Source: Clostridiales bacterium oral taxon 876 str. F0540 (GTDB lineage Bacteria > Bacillota > Clostridia > Clostridiales > Clostridiaceae). Taken from it: DNA of 64,000 nt. Within the stretch, counting starts at the first letter, position 1. The number at the start of each line of letters is the position of its first letter. A program made the position numbers and the translations under genes. The DNA lies in the NCBI GenBank assembly GCA_000466585.1, contig KE993508.1, positions 399,040 to 463,039 of the forward strand. The letters are read 5' to 3'. This document shows, piece by piece, positions 27,101 through 34,653 of the stretch. The notes beneath the pieces are model-generated. The model was not told the origin of the DNA. It worked only from the letters and a program-made list of their open reading frames with translations, and did no database searches.

Positions 27101-27483
27101 TAGGCACTTTGCAGAAAATCTATTCTTATAGAGTAAATATCTGTTTTATTATCTACAAGTATTTTAAGCTTATAGGTCCCATAACCGTTATCTTCAAAAT
27201 ATCCAGGTATATAATTGTATTTTTTGACACTCTGTAGGGCACCTTCAAAGTCCTTAGGCTCAAGTAAATTATTATCATAATATTCCCATTCGCCTTGAAG
27301 CTTAACAATACCATCCTTACTAAAATCCCAGCCTCTTAGATCTATTACTCCTGCTCTTGCATTTATTGCAACCTTTTTAGATTCTCCCACTCTTGAACTA
27401 TATTTTATTAACAAAGTTAAAACAGTTAGGATTACAAGAAGAAATATAAAAAGTTTCGTTAAATTATATCTAGTTTTTCTCAT
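24145..27483 (-). CDS. 7TM-DISM hybrid sensor with two histidine kinase modules and a receiver (1112 residues)
   Basis: A membrane sensor for phosphorelay signalling. An N-terminal membrane segment (about 10-30) is followed by an extracellular beta domain (about 45-190, GWDFSKDGIVKLQGEWEYY, 7TMR-DISMED2-like) and seven helices (about 200-400). The first HisKA is SHELKTPLNG near 433 with HATPase motifs NLIGNAIKF and GTGLGL. A receiver follows (about 700-815; ILIVDDE, phospho-acceptor Asp in LIILDMMMPD, then KPF). A second HisKA (SHELRTPLN near 865) has its own HATPase (NILSNAVKF, GSGIGLSLV). There is no partner regulator nearby, so the output must be elsewhere. RBS GAGGTAGT. Confidence 0.9.
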   Translation of the reverse strand: MRKTRYNLTKLFIFLLVILTVLTLLIKYSSRVGESKKVAINARAGVIDLRGWDFSKDGIVKLQGEWEYYDNNLLEPKDFEGALQSVKKYNYIPGYFEDNGYGTYKLKILVDNKTDIYSIRIDFLQSAYKLWANGREVISVGTVSKDKNTMKPQLLPKSGGVYAQNGEIDLVLQVSNFYSKYSYVDNISIGEYSQINKYNNIKLAFDLFIFGGTFVAAIYNFGLFIKRKKDKSTLYFAIVCLIVAIRTLFLGERFFICIFPDFSYFISGKIMHWTFYLYIPFIVLFINEFYKGILTPKVVKGTKYSAYIYGILVLLSPWKYYSDLIFPFEVLTMIILLYLIFKISKVYVFGNQSDHVIVIALFSLLLTRINDILYEYSIILTGSFAPLGTLIFIVCSSFILAERQSLALSNIEDMSEKLKSLNNLKDDFLAMTSHELKTPLNGIIGLSESLINGNSIIYFEQKEDLLLINSSAKRLSNLVNDIMIFSKLKNGNVILCRKPVNIKKAVDIVIKFSNALNANKNIKIENLIEGDVPYVFGDEDRVQQIFYNLIGNAIKFTHKGKITISYKIINNFIEICIQDTGIGIPKDKLNKIFSIYEQVDGIGEKYGGTGLGLYITKNLIELHGGSIHVSSKEGEGSVFSFTLPLCSEEQLINDEISFYDNYIQNKDYNETLGKNVTKEINDASKKNKILIVDDEYINHKVLEGFLKGDKFSIVNAYNGKDALKVLEDQKDFDLIILDMMMPDLLGYEVCNFVREKYSLFELPILIMTADNKLENLVVSFECGANDYLVKPFNKHELNARINTLIALKQSVSKEIKLIHDIAKANKKVKNLNEKNIESSRKVEELMEYDKLRTEFFTNLSHELRTPLNVICSTIQLMGTLSGDTKMGEDKIKYYLSIMNQNSLRLLRLINNLIDMTKVNGGYISLNLVKGNIIYAVEEITQSVAEYIKSKNIAITFDTDVEEKIICYDEEKLERIMLNILSNAVKFTNEGGSIDVNVYDKDEFVEISVKDSGIGIPEDKLEFIFERFAQVDKSMTRRSEGSGIGLSLVKSLVEMHGGKIEAKSKLGEGTEFIIMFPSKTVASENINNDFIYKEVPESKFDKSLNIEFSDIYM

Positions 27484-27588
27484 TACTACCTCACAAGCTT
27501 CTTCAACATCTTATCGTTATTATTAGACATAATTATACAACATGTTCCAATATTTTTAAATACAGATACATCATATAGTGCAAAAAAA

Positions 27589-27611
27589 TGGACGATACAT
27601 TGTATCGTCCA
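27589..27611 (-). terminator. Terminator of the 27622-27999 gene
   Basis: Arms TGGACGATACA and TGTATCGTCCA, followed on the minus strand by TTTTTTTGC. Confidence 0.82.
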
Positions 27612-27621
27612 CTAATAATTA

Positions 27622-27999
27622 TCATTGCATAAGTATATGTTTTCCCTTTAGTAATTGCTTTACAACTTCATATAAGGCATCACAATAATTTGCTTGAAAT
27701 TCGGAATCTGCCTCTGCATCCCTTCCATTTAAGTCTTTCCAAGCAATTTTAACTCTATATCTGCCAGAAGCTATTTCCGGAATTGGAAATTGGCCAGTAA
27801 AATCTTGAATTATCTCCATTAGTTCACCGATTTTTAATGCAAAGCCATATTCAATGAGCATTCCTTCTTCGTTCTTCATACCTTTTCTATATTCATCTCT
27901 TACATACTCTTTAGTTAATCCAGTTGCAAGGGATAAAAGTGTTATTCTGTCTTCTAAATCAACTTCTTTTAATTGACTGGCAAGTAAATGCTGTTTCAT
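27622..27999 (-). CDS. Hypothetical protein, 125 residues
   Basis: I do not recognise a family. Soluble, with a helical N-terminal half (residues 1-65; the LEDRITLLSLATGLTKEYV segment resembles a small helix-turn-helix-like region) and a beta-containing C-terminal half (RYRVKIAWKDLNGRDAEAD). No signal or membrane helix. GGAGAGAAA precedes the ATG. Its promoter has TTGACA and TATTAT 18 bases apart with a Fur-family-like box abutting the -35, which suggests control by metal or oxidative stress. Monocistronic with a strong terminator. Confidence 0.7.
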   Translation of the reverse strand: MKQHLLASQLKEVDLEDRITLLSLATGLTKEYVRDEYRKGMKNEEGMLIEYGFALKIGELMEIIQDFTGQFPIPEIASGRYRVKIAWKDLNGRDAEADSEFQANYCDALYEVVKQLLKGKHILMQ

Positions 28000-28067
28000 G
28001 ATTTTCTCTCCTTTTTCTACAATTATTAAAATTATAATTAAATTTAATAATATCTTTTTATATGTTT

Positions 28068-28097
28068 ATAATATCAATCAATAGAATTATTTGTCAA
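28068..28097 (-). promoter_or_regulatory. Promoter of the 27622-27999 gene
   Basis: On the minus strand a consensus -35 TTGACA and a -10 TATTAT are separated by 18 bases. Confidence 0.55.
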
Positions 28098-28108
28098 TAA
28101 TGATTATT
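28096..28108. promoter_or_regulatory. Fur/PerR-like box
   Basis: AATAAT-G-ATTATT, a 6-1-6 inverted repeat that overlaps the -35 by two bases. It contains the core ATAATNATTAT of the PerR box and matches 11 of 14 defined positions of the Bacillus PerR consensus. Which Fur-family member would bind cannot be told. Confidence 0.4.
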
Positions 28109-28125
28109 AACTATCAAGATGAATC

Positions 28126-28872
28126 CTATTTTTTAATTGATATACTGAGTTCATCTCCCCTTCTGGATATTTCAAATATATTTATATCTTTTTCTCTATG
28201 CTTTTTAGAAAACTGTTTTATTATATTGTAATCTTCTCTAAAATGCATAGGAATAAATACCTGCGGATTTATATTATTGATAAAATAATCTGCACCTAAC
28301 GCATAGCTATCTTTTAGTCTTGGATCTACAGGGAAAAAAGCAATATCTATTCTTTCATTTTTAAGCTTTTCGATTTCTTTCTTAAAATCTACTTCCTGTT
28401 TTCTATTATCTTCATCACTTTCATCATACCAGTGCCACCAATTTAAATCGCCAGCATGGAATATTATAGTATCCTTAAGAGTAATTAAAAACGAAACTCC
28501 AAGATCTGTAGAACCAAAAGCTTTTATACCGATTTCACCAACAGATATATTTTCATCCTTAGTTATCATATATATGTCATCAACCTTGTTATCAATTCTT
28601 ATATCACTGCTTAATATATATTTTATATTTGGATTTACTTCCTTCCATTTTAAAACAATTCTATTATAATGATCCGGATGACTGTGGGAAACAAAAACAA
28701 GAATTTGTTTCTGAGAAGCTAAATCCTCTTCTCCTATAGCACCATTCGATGCATTTTTACTCCCATTCTCTACGGTATCCAGATAATAATCAAAAATCAA
28801 AATATTATTTTCTGTTTCAACTTTAAAAGCACTGTTATATAGATAATTTATCTTAATTATAGATTCTTTCAT
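28126..28872 (-). CDS. MBL-fold metal-dependent hydrolase
   Basis: A metallo-beta-lactamase-fold enzyme, 248 residues, UlaG-like. The metal motif is SHSHPDHY near residue 62 (HxHxDH form), followed by HAGDLNWW near 138 and the terminal His in IPMHF near 217. Substrate unknown; this clade usually hydrolyses phosphodiester, lactone or similar bonds in the cytosol. No signal peptide. AATTGAGGTGAA lies before the ATG. Divergent from the VOC protein gene at 29005, sharing a 132-base regulatory gap. Confidence 0.8.
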   Translation of the reverse strand: MKESIIKINYLYNSAFKVETENNILIFDYYLDTVENGSKNASNGAIGEEDLASQKQILVFVSHSHPDHYNRIVLKWKEVNPNIKYILSSDIRIDNKVDDIYMITKDENISVGEIGIKAFGSTDLGVSFLITLKDTIIFHAGDLNWWHWYDESDEDNRKQEVDFKKEIEKLKNERIDIAFFPVDPRLKDSYALGADYFINNINPQVFIPMHFREDYNIIKQFSKKHREKDINIFEISRRGDELSISIKK

Positions 28873-29004
28873 AAAAATTCACCTCAATTCCTATATTTTC
28901 TATATTATAACATTATAATAATTTTTAAACATAAAATCTTTTTAATATTTCCTTAATAAGCTATAATACATATAGTATTTATAAATGGTGAAAGGAGCTG
29001 GATT

Positions 29005-29376
29005 ATGAAATTCAAATTTGATCATAATAATATTAATGTTTTTGACCTTCAAAAAAGTGTAAACTTTTATAAGGAAGCTTTAGGGTTTGAAGTAGTCAGA
29101 ACCTATGAGCCTGAAGACAAGGGTTTTAAACTTGTTTATATAGGAGATGGCGTTTCAGCGCACAAATTAGAACTAACCTGGCTTAGAGACAGAACGGAAC
29201 CTTACAATTTAGGAGACAATGAGATTCATCTATGCGTAACTGTTGATGACTATGAAGCTGCTCATAAACTTCATAAAAAGATGAACTGCATCTGTTACGA
29301 AAATTACGGCATGGGACTTTATTTTATAAATGACCCTGATGGATATTGGATAGAAATTTTACCTTCTAATAGATAA
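29005..29376 (+). CDS. VOC/glyoxalase-fold protein (lactoylglutathione lyase family)
   Basis: A single-domain vicinal oxygen chelate protein of 123 residues. It has the beta-alpha-beta-beta-beta repeats of glyoxalase I: FDHNNINVFDLQKSVNFYKEA at the N-terminus, KLELTW near 56, IHLCVTVDDYEAAH near 76, and DPDGYWIEILP at the end. His/Glu residues in these motifs are the likely metal ligands. Substrate is probably methylglyoxal-derived adducts, by family only. AAAGGAG lies 8 bases before the ATG. Confidence 0.85.
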   Translation: MKFKFDHNNINVFDLQKSVNFYKEALGFEVVRTYEPEDKGFKLVYIGDGVSAHKLELTWLRDRTEPYNLGDNEIHLCVTVDDYEAAHKLHKKMNCICYENYGMGLYFINDPDGYWIEILPSNR

Positions 29377-29382
29377 TATTAA

Positions 29383-29416
29383 AAAACTGCTGGTGTAAAA
29401 ATGCACCAGCAGTTTT
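29383..29416. terminator. Bidirectional terminator
   Basis: Perfect 13-base arms AAAACTGCTGGTG and CACCAGCAGTTTT. It lies between the plus-strand VOC gene and the minus-strand subtilase. Confidence 0.85.
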
Positions 29417-29436
29417 CTTTTACAGTTATTTAAAAT

Positions 29437-32400
29437 TTAAAGTGTTTTTTTCTTTCTTCTAAATATAATTAGCCCCAAACCGGACGCAGCTATTAAGGCT
29501 CCAATTGCAACAAGCAGACTACTGTCTAAGAAGGAACCAGTCTTTGGAATTATAGTTCCATTAGTGCCTGATGCGTTAGTTTCCTGATCGTCAGTTGTGA
29601 CGGCTCCTCCAATTTGCTTTTCAATATAAATATTAGAGAAGAAATAGTCACTACAGTGATTTATTAATACTTCTAGATAACCATCCTTATCAACTTTTAT
29701 CGGCCCTGCAATTTTTTCTATTTTTTCTTCTGGTGCATTATAATAATAAAAATATGCTTCGTCTTCTAAATCAATTTTTGAAGCATCCAGCTTAACTCTA
29801 ACAGTAAATGGTGCCGGAAGTACTCCATTATCTTTAAATGAAATAATTTGTGCCTTAAAATCATATTTTTCTATAGCATCCTTATACTTTGACTGTGTAT
29901 TTAAAGCTAAATCTACATCTCCATGAATATTCTCTTTGTTAATTTCACTAAGCTTGAAGGAGTATTCTAGTATCATTCCATTACTGTTTACAACAAATCT
30001 TAGTTTCTTGCTGCTCTTAGCTAATGCACTGTTATCTAAAATACTTTCAAAGAAGTCTCTTGGTATAGATGTAGTATTATTTAGAGTAACAACTATATCA
30101 TCAATATTTGAGGCTGCTATAGCATTAACTAAATCTGATAAAGTAGAGCCATTATTATCTAAAGCGGCTCTAATTGAAAACTTAACTGTGTTAGAGGTTT
30201 TATGTCCTACTGCATCAACAGCAGTTGCAGTTAGTTCATGCTCTCCTAAAATATTAATAACTTCACCATTATAAGGCTTTCCGTCTAGGCTTACTTCCAA
30301 GGTTCCCTCATCTGTAGTAACATTAGCTAAAGCCTTATTATTGTAGGTATTTCCGTTAACAATACCTTCGATATTTATACTTGGTGCTGTTGCATCAATA
30401 GTAAAGTTTACTGCTTTAGAAGCTGTGTTTCCTGCTTTGTCTACAGCAGTAACTTCTAACTTATGTTGTCCTTCTTCCTCTGTACTTCCACCTTTATATT
30501 CCTTACCATCAAGTTTCATTGAAACAGAATCACTGTTTGTATCTTCTACAGTAATACTTGGCATTACACTATCTTTATAAGTTTCCCCCTCTTTCACTTC
30601 ACTAATTGATATTACTGGAGGAGTTTTGTCAATCGTAAAACTTACCAGCCTATCAGAATTATTTCCTGCAGCATCAGTTACAGTTATTTCAAGTGTATGA
30701 GTGCCTTCAGATCCTACAGTTTCTCCCTTGTACTCTTTATTGTCGAGCTTCATTGTAAGAGTAGAAGTATTGGTATCTTGGAAAGTTACCTTTGGAGTTA
30801 TACTATCCTTATAGAACTTTCCATCTTCTACACCATCAACAATTATTAAAGGATTAGTCTTATCAATGATGAAGGTTACAGATTTAGAAGCCGTGTTTCC
30901 TGCTTTATCTAAAGAAACAACTTCTAACTTATGCTGCCCTTCTGCATTAATATCTTCCCCTTTATAAGCAACTCCATCTAATTTTACTGTTGTAGTTGTT
31001 TCTATTAAATCCTTAACCTCAACTTCAGCCTTAACTTTATCCTTATAGAAGGCTTTATCTTCTATACCTTTAATTATTATTTCTGGGGCAGTTTTATAAA
31101 TATTTTTAACTTCTGACTGTGTAACTTCACTTATATTTCCAGCAGCATCTATAGCTCTTGCGTAGATTTTTGTATTTGCTTCTACTTCAAAAGGCTCAGA
31201 ATACTTCTTCCAAGTATTATTATCCAAGCTATATTCCATTGCTGCCATATCGCTATCTAAAGCATCAGATGTTAATGTTACTTCTACATTTTTATTAGTA
31301 AACTCTGTAGTGCTTAAACTTATCTTTGGAGCTTTAGGTGCTGTTGTATCATAGTTTACTGTAACTTCCTTTATTTGAGGATTTCCAGCACTATCTACAG
31401 CAGCTATTTTAATATTATTTTCACCTTCTGTAAGATTTATATCACAGCTGTACACTCCGCCTTCAAGCTTTATTTCTACTTCTTCAGGAGTTTCTTTATT
31501 ATTTAAAATAACTCCTTGAGCGCCAAATAATAAGCCTGAAGCATCTTTTACATTCCATTTCAAAGTATATTTGCCTTGATTTGTTACATTAGGTGAAACT
31601 ACTGTTATCTCTGGAGCTGTTAAATCAAGTTTAACAGGCATTACCAACTTTTGCAGTTTGCTACCTTCAAAATCTATATTAGAAGTAATGCTAATATAAT
31701 ATTGCCCTTCAGGAGCAGCTACAAATTTACCTTTCTTAGCATTATATACAGTTCCATCCCAAAGCCATTCTGGTTTTGTAAGAGGCCCTGCTGCATCATA
31801 ATTATCCTTAACTACATTATCTTCTAAAGCTAACTGACGAATAACCTTCTTTTTACTGTCTAATACTTGTATAGTTAAGTTTTTACTATTTCTTAAAAAG
31901 TCAAGTACAGGCATACAGTTATCAAACAGCTTATCTCCATTTGGTGAAAAAGCTATATTATTTTCATTAAATAATAACTTATTACCATTTTGACTTATAC
32001 CTGCAATTCCTAAAGGAATAGGAGTATCTATTGTGTCATTACTTATAGCACCATAAATGCCAGTAGTCTTTAAGACTGAATTCCCTTTCCACATAGGACT
32101 GTCAATAATCAACGGTTTAGACCAGTCCCCGTAGAATCCTATGTAAGGAATGTTTAATGCCGGAATTCCTGCCTCGCTGCTTATAAATCTAACATAACCT
32201 TCAACAAACTGTTCTGATTTTAAGCTGTCTGGTAGATTTATTGATACCTTAACTTGTGCATCTCCTCCTGCGGGAACTTCTATCATCTTACTGTCAAATT
32301 CGACTTGAGCTCCATCAATTTTCACCTCATAGCTCATAGATGATGGATTATTTTTAGTAGGAAGCAGCTGTTCTATTTCTGTATATGCTCCACCAAGGGT

Positions 32401-34509
32401 GTCCAAATTATAGCTTGCAGTCTTATCACCATAATTATGAAGCTTTAGCTCAAATTCTGTTTTCTTTCCTATTTGTTTAAGTGCTAATGTGGAGTTTCCA
32501 TTTGAATCTGTAATAAGAACTTTATTTTTAAGCGCATTATCTAATTGAAGTAATCCAGCGCCCTGCCTTCTTGGTGAATAAGGTACATTCGGATGAGCCT
32601 TGTCCATTTCCACTTTAGTGGTTTGAATTGCTGTTGCTTTCGCTAAGTCAACTAACTGTCTCTTCTGTATATCAGGCATTGTATTTTTAAGATTCTGAAG
32701 TATTAGAGCTTCCGCACCAGAGGTGTGCGGTGTTGCCATAGAGGTACCGCTCATTATTTCATACTGATTATTATTTACTGTAGAATAAATGTTTCCTCCG
32801 GGAGCAGATAATTGAGGTTTAAAATCTAAGTTTGGAGTAGGTCCCCAGGAAGTAAAGTCTGACATATCATTTGCTGTTGGATTTGGTATTGAAACCTGCT
32901 TATTCTTAAATGAAACTTTAACACAACTATCTATAGCTTTTTTAAGTTTAAGCCCATCAGAATTTCTAATAAATATTGCCGGTATCTTAACCTCTGGATC
33001 TGTAGCCATACTTATTAAGGTTTCATCCTTATTTGAATTATAAATAATTACTCCAGCAGCCTTTGCAATTTGAGCATTAAGTTTTTTATCAATAAATGAT
33101 ATTTCTCCTCTACTTATTAGTGCAATCTTTCCTGTTAAATCTTTACCATCAAGTTCATCTGCTTTGCCTAATCCGCAGTCTACCACTTCATACTCTGAAT
33201 TTAAAACCCCAACAGGGTTTATTTCAGAAGTTAAATATGGCATTGCAGTTTTACCAGTTGAATAATCTAATGCACTGCAGATTAAATTACTGTTGTCATA
33301 AGAAGCAACAGTTAAAGCATCCTTTGAAGTACCCGGTGCATCTACTGTAGAAGTATCTACTACCCCTTTATATTTGTTTGGATAGGTAGAGTAATATGAG
33401 TTTCCTGAAGCAGTAACAACAAGTACACCATTATCTACTGCATTTTTTATTGCCACTTGCTCTGGGTCTTCTGGATCCTGAAAACCTGCAGTTGAGCCAA
33501 TACTCATATTTATAACATCTGCACCATGCGCAACAGAAGCATCAATAGCTGCAACTATATCATCTGAATAGGCTATTTCTGAGCCATCTGGCGAGTTTGA
33601 AAAAACCTTCATAGCTAAAAGCTGTGCTTCGGGTGCTACACCTTGAATAGCCTTATTCTTTTTAACCTCTGCTTCGCTTCCATTAGCTGCAACTATACCT
33701 GCAACATGCATGCCATGCATGCTTGTACTTCTATCGACAATATCTTGATTTCTGTCAGCAAAATTATAACCGTATGGAACTTTGTCAGTATAATATTTTC
33801 CTGGGTCATTATTGTTTAAAACTGAATTATCTCTACTTAGTTTTTCTTTAGATGAATCTGTAATCTTCATATCCTTGTGAGTATAATCAATACCTGTATC
33901 AATAATCGATACAACCATTCCCTCACCTTTTAACCCAGTATCCTTCCACGCTTCGTATACCTGCGTCAAGCTTTTTGCCGAAGTCATATCCTGCTTGTAC
34001 ACATTCACTTCAGTAACTCTTTTGACTCCAGATATATTTTTTATTTTGTCTAACTCTCCTCTTTGAACCGACATGCTGAATCCATTTACAAGGTAGCTGT
34101 ATCTGTGTTCTATTTTAGCTCCCTTTAATTGAGATGCCTTCTGTATTATCTTATCCTGCTTGCTTTTTTGAGCATCAATTTCCTTTTGCTTGGTGTTTAT
34201 TTCTGCTTTTACATTTTTACTGCCACTGCTTTTAAGCGGATCTTTTTGCAATACTGCTTTATCATCCAGCTGAACAATTACTCTAATCTTGTCATCGGGG
34301 TTATTATGACTTCTCGGCAGATTATCATTAAAGCTTTTGTCTTGCTTATCTGCTTCAATATTTTTCACAGCCTTATTAACAATATAGTTTATAATTGCGT
34401 CTCTTCCTATACTCTGAGCCTTACCTCTATAGCTTACCCCTCCACCCACTGAACTTAAAAAAGTAATTGTCATAATTCCAGCTATTATTTTGCAATTACG
34501 TTTGTTCAC
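29437..34509 (-). CDS. Sortase-anchored subtilisin-like serine protease with tandem Ig-like repeats (1690 residues)
   Basis: A cell-wall S8 protease of the C5a-peptidase/lactocepin type. The start is the GTG at 34509, 9 bases after GAGAGGAG; upstream in-frame codons have no ribosome site and would lie within the promoter at 34562-34590. Signal peptide (about 1-35), inhibitor-type propeptide, then the S8 domain with D in SIIDTGIDYTHKDM, H in SMHGMHVAGI and S in SGTSMATPH. A PA domain is inserted. Fn3-like and four Ig-like repeats of about 75 residues follow (FYKD, EGQHKLEV, DKAGN). The NHCSDYF module comes next, then IPKTG, a membrane segment and RRKKK. Paralogue of the next gene upstream. Confidence 0.9.
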   Translation of the reverse strand: MNKRNCKIIAGIMTITFLSSVGGGVSYRGKAQSIGRDAIINYIVNKAVKNIEADKQDKSFNDNLPRSHNNPDDKIRVIVQLDDKAVLQKDPLKSSGSKNVKAEINTKQKEIDAQKSKQDKIIQKASQLKGAKIEHRYSYLVNGFSMSVQRGELDKIKNISGVKRVTEVNVYKQDMTSAKSLTQVYEAWKDTGLKGEGMVVSIIDTGIDYTHKDMKITDSSKEKLSRDNSVLNNNDPGKYYTDKVPYGYNFADRNQDIVDRSTSMHGMHVAGIVAANGSEAEVKKNKAIQGVAPEAQLLAMKVFSNSPDGSEIAYSDDIVAAIDASVAHGADVINMSIGSTAGFQDPEDPEQVAIKNAVDNGVLVVTASGNSYYSTYPNKYKGVVDTSTVDAPGTSKDALTVASYDNSNLICSALDYSTGKTAMPYLTSEINPVGVLNSEYEVVDCGLGKADELDGKDLTGKIALISRGEISFIDKKLNAQIAKAAGVIIYNSNKDETLISMATDPEVKIPAIFIRNSDGLKLKKAIDSCVKVSFKNKQVSIPNPTANDMSDFTSWGPTPNLDFKPQLSAPGGNIYSTVNNNQYEIMSGTSMATPHTSGAEALILQNLKNTMPDIQKRQLVDLAKATAIQTTKVEMDKAHPNVPYSPRRQGAGLLQLDNALKNKVLITDSNGNSTLALKQIGKKTEFELKLHNYGDKTASYNLDTLGGAYTEIEQLLPTKNNPSSMSYEVKIDGAQVEFDSKMIEVPAGGDAQVKVSINLPDSLKSEQFVEGYVRFISSEAGIPALNIPYIGFYGDWSKPLIIDSPMWKGNSVLKTTGIYGAISNDTIDTPIPLGIAGISQNGNKLLFNENNIAFSPNGDKLFDNCMPVLDFLRNSKNLTIQVLDSKKKVIRQLALEDNVVKDNYDAAGPLTKPEWLWDGTVYNAKKGKFVAAPEGQYYISITSNIDFEGSKLQKLVMPVKLDLTAPEITVVSPNVTNQGKYTLKWNVKDASGLLFGAQGVILNNKETPEEVEIKLEGGVYSCDINLTEGENNIKIAAVDSAGNPQIKEVTVNYDTTAPKAPKISLSTTEFTNKNVEVTLTSDALDSDMAAMEYSLDNNTWKKYSEPFEVEANTKIYARAIDAAGNISEVTQSEVKNIYKTAPEIIIKGIEDKAFYKDKVKAEVEVKDLIETTTTVKLDGVAYKGEDINAEGQHKLEVVSLDKAGNTASKSVTFIIDKTNPLIIVDGVEDGKFYKDSITPKVTFQDTNTSTLTMKLDNKEYKGETVGSEGTHTLEITVTDAAGNNSDRLVSFTIDKTPPVISISEVKEGETYKDSVMPSITVEDTNSDSVSMKLDGKEYKGGSTEEEGQHKLEVTAVDKAGNTASKAVNFTIDATAPSINIEGIVNGNTYNNKALANVTTDEGTLEVSLDGKPYNGEVINILGEHELTATAVDAVGHKTSNTVKFSIRAALDNNGSTLSDLVNAIAASNIDDIVVTLNNTTSIPRDFFESILDNSALAKSSKKLRFVVNSNGMILEYSFKLSEINKENIHGDVDLALNTQSKYKDAIEKYDFKAQIISFKDNGVLPAPFTVRVKLDASKIDLEDEAYFYYYNAPEEKIEKIAGPIKVDKDGYLEVLINHCSDYFFSNIYIEKQIGGAVTTDDQETNASGTNGTIIPKTGSFLDSSLLVAIGALIAASGLGLIIFRRKKKTL
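30170..31100 (-). repeat. Four tandem Ig-like domain repeats of about 225 bases
   Basis: Repeating units inside the protease, each encoding an FYKD or TYKD segment, a kLDGkeYKGe segment, an EGqHkLEV segment and a DkAGN segment. The fourth is the most diverged. Confidence 0.7.
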
Positions 34510-34561
34510 ATTTCTTAACTCCTCTCTTAAGTTTATTACATTTTTTTCCATATGCAATATT

Positions 34562-34590
34562 ATATTAACATCCTTCCCAATTGCTTTCAA
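34562..34590 (-). promoter_or_regulatory. Promoter of the sortase-anchored protease
   Basis: On the minus strand TTGAAA and TATA-like TAATAT are separated by 17 bases, ending about 53 bases before the GTG start. Confidence 0.6.
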
Positions 34591-34608
34591 CCATTTTTTT
34601 CCAAATAA

Positions 34609-34640
34609 AAAAGATTCGAGAATTTTATCCCGAATCTTTT
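34609..34640 (-). terminator. Terminator of the second protease gene
   Basis: Arms AAAAGATTCG and CGAATCTTTT around a 12-base loop, with A/T runs on both sides. Placed between the two protease genes, so they are separately transcribed. Confidence 0.8.
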
Positions 34641-34653
34641 TATTTAAATATTA

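Noticed and set aside
30170..31100. CRISPR-like or tandem DNA repeat array
   Set aside because: The periodicity is at the protein level (Ig-like domains of about 75 residues) with diverged DNA, not identical short repeats.
34510..34590. Longer N-terminus of the sortase-anchored protease
   Set aside because: The extra 27 codons overlap a good promoter and lack a ribosome site, whereas GTG at 34509 has one and starts directly on a signal peptide.
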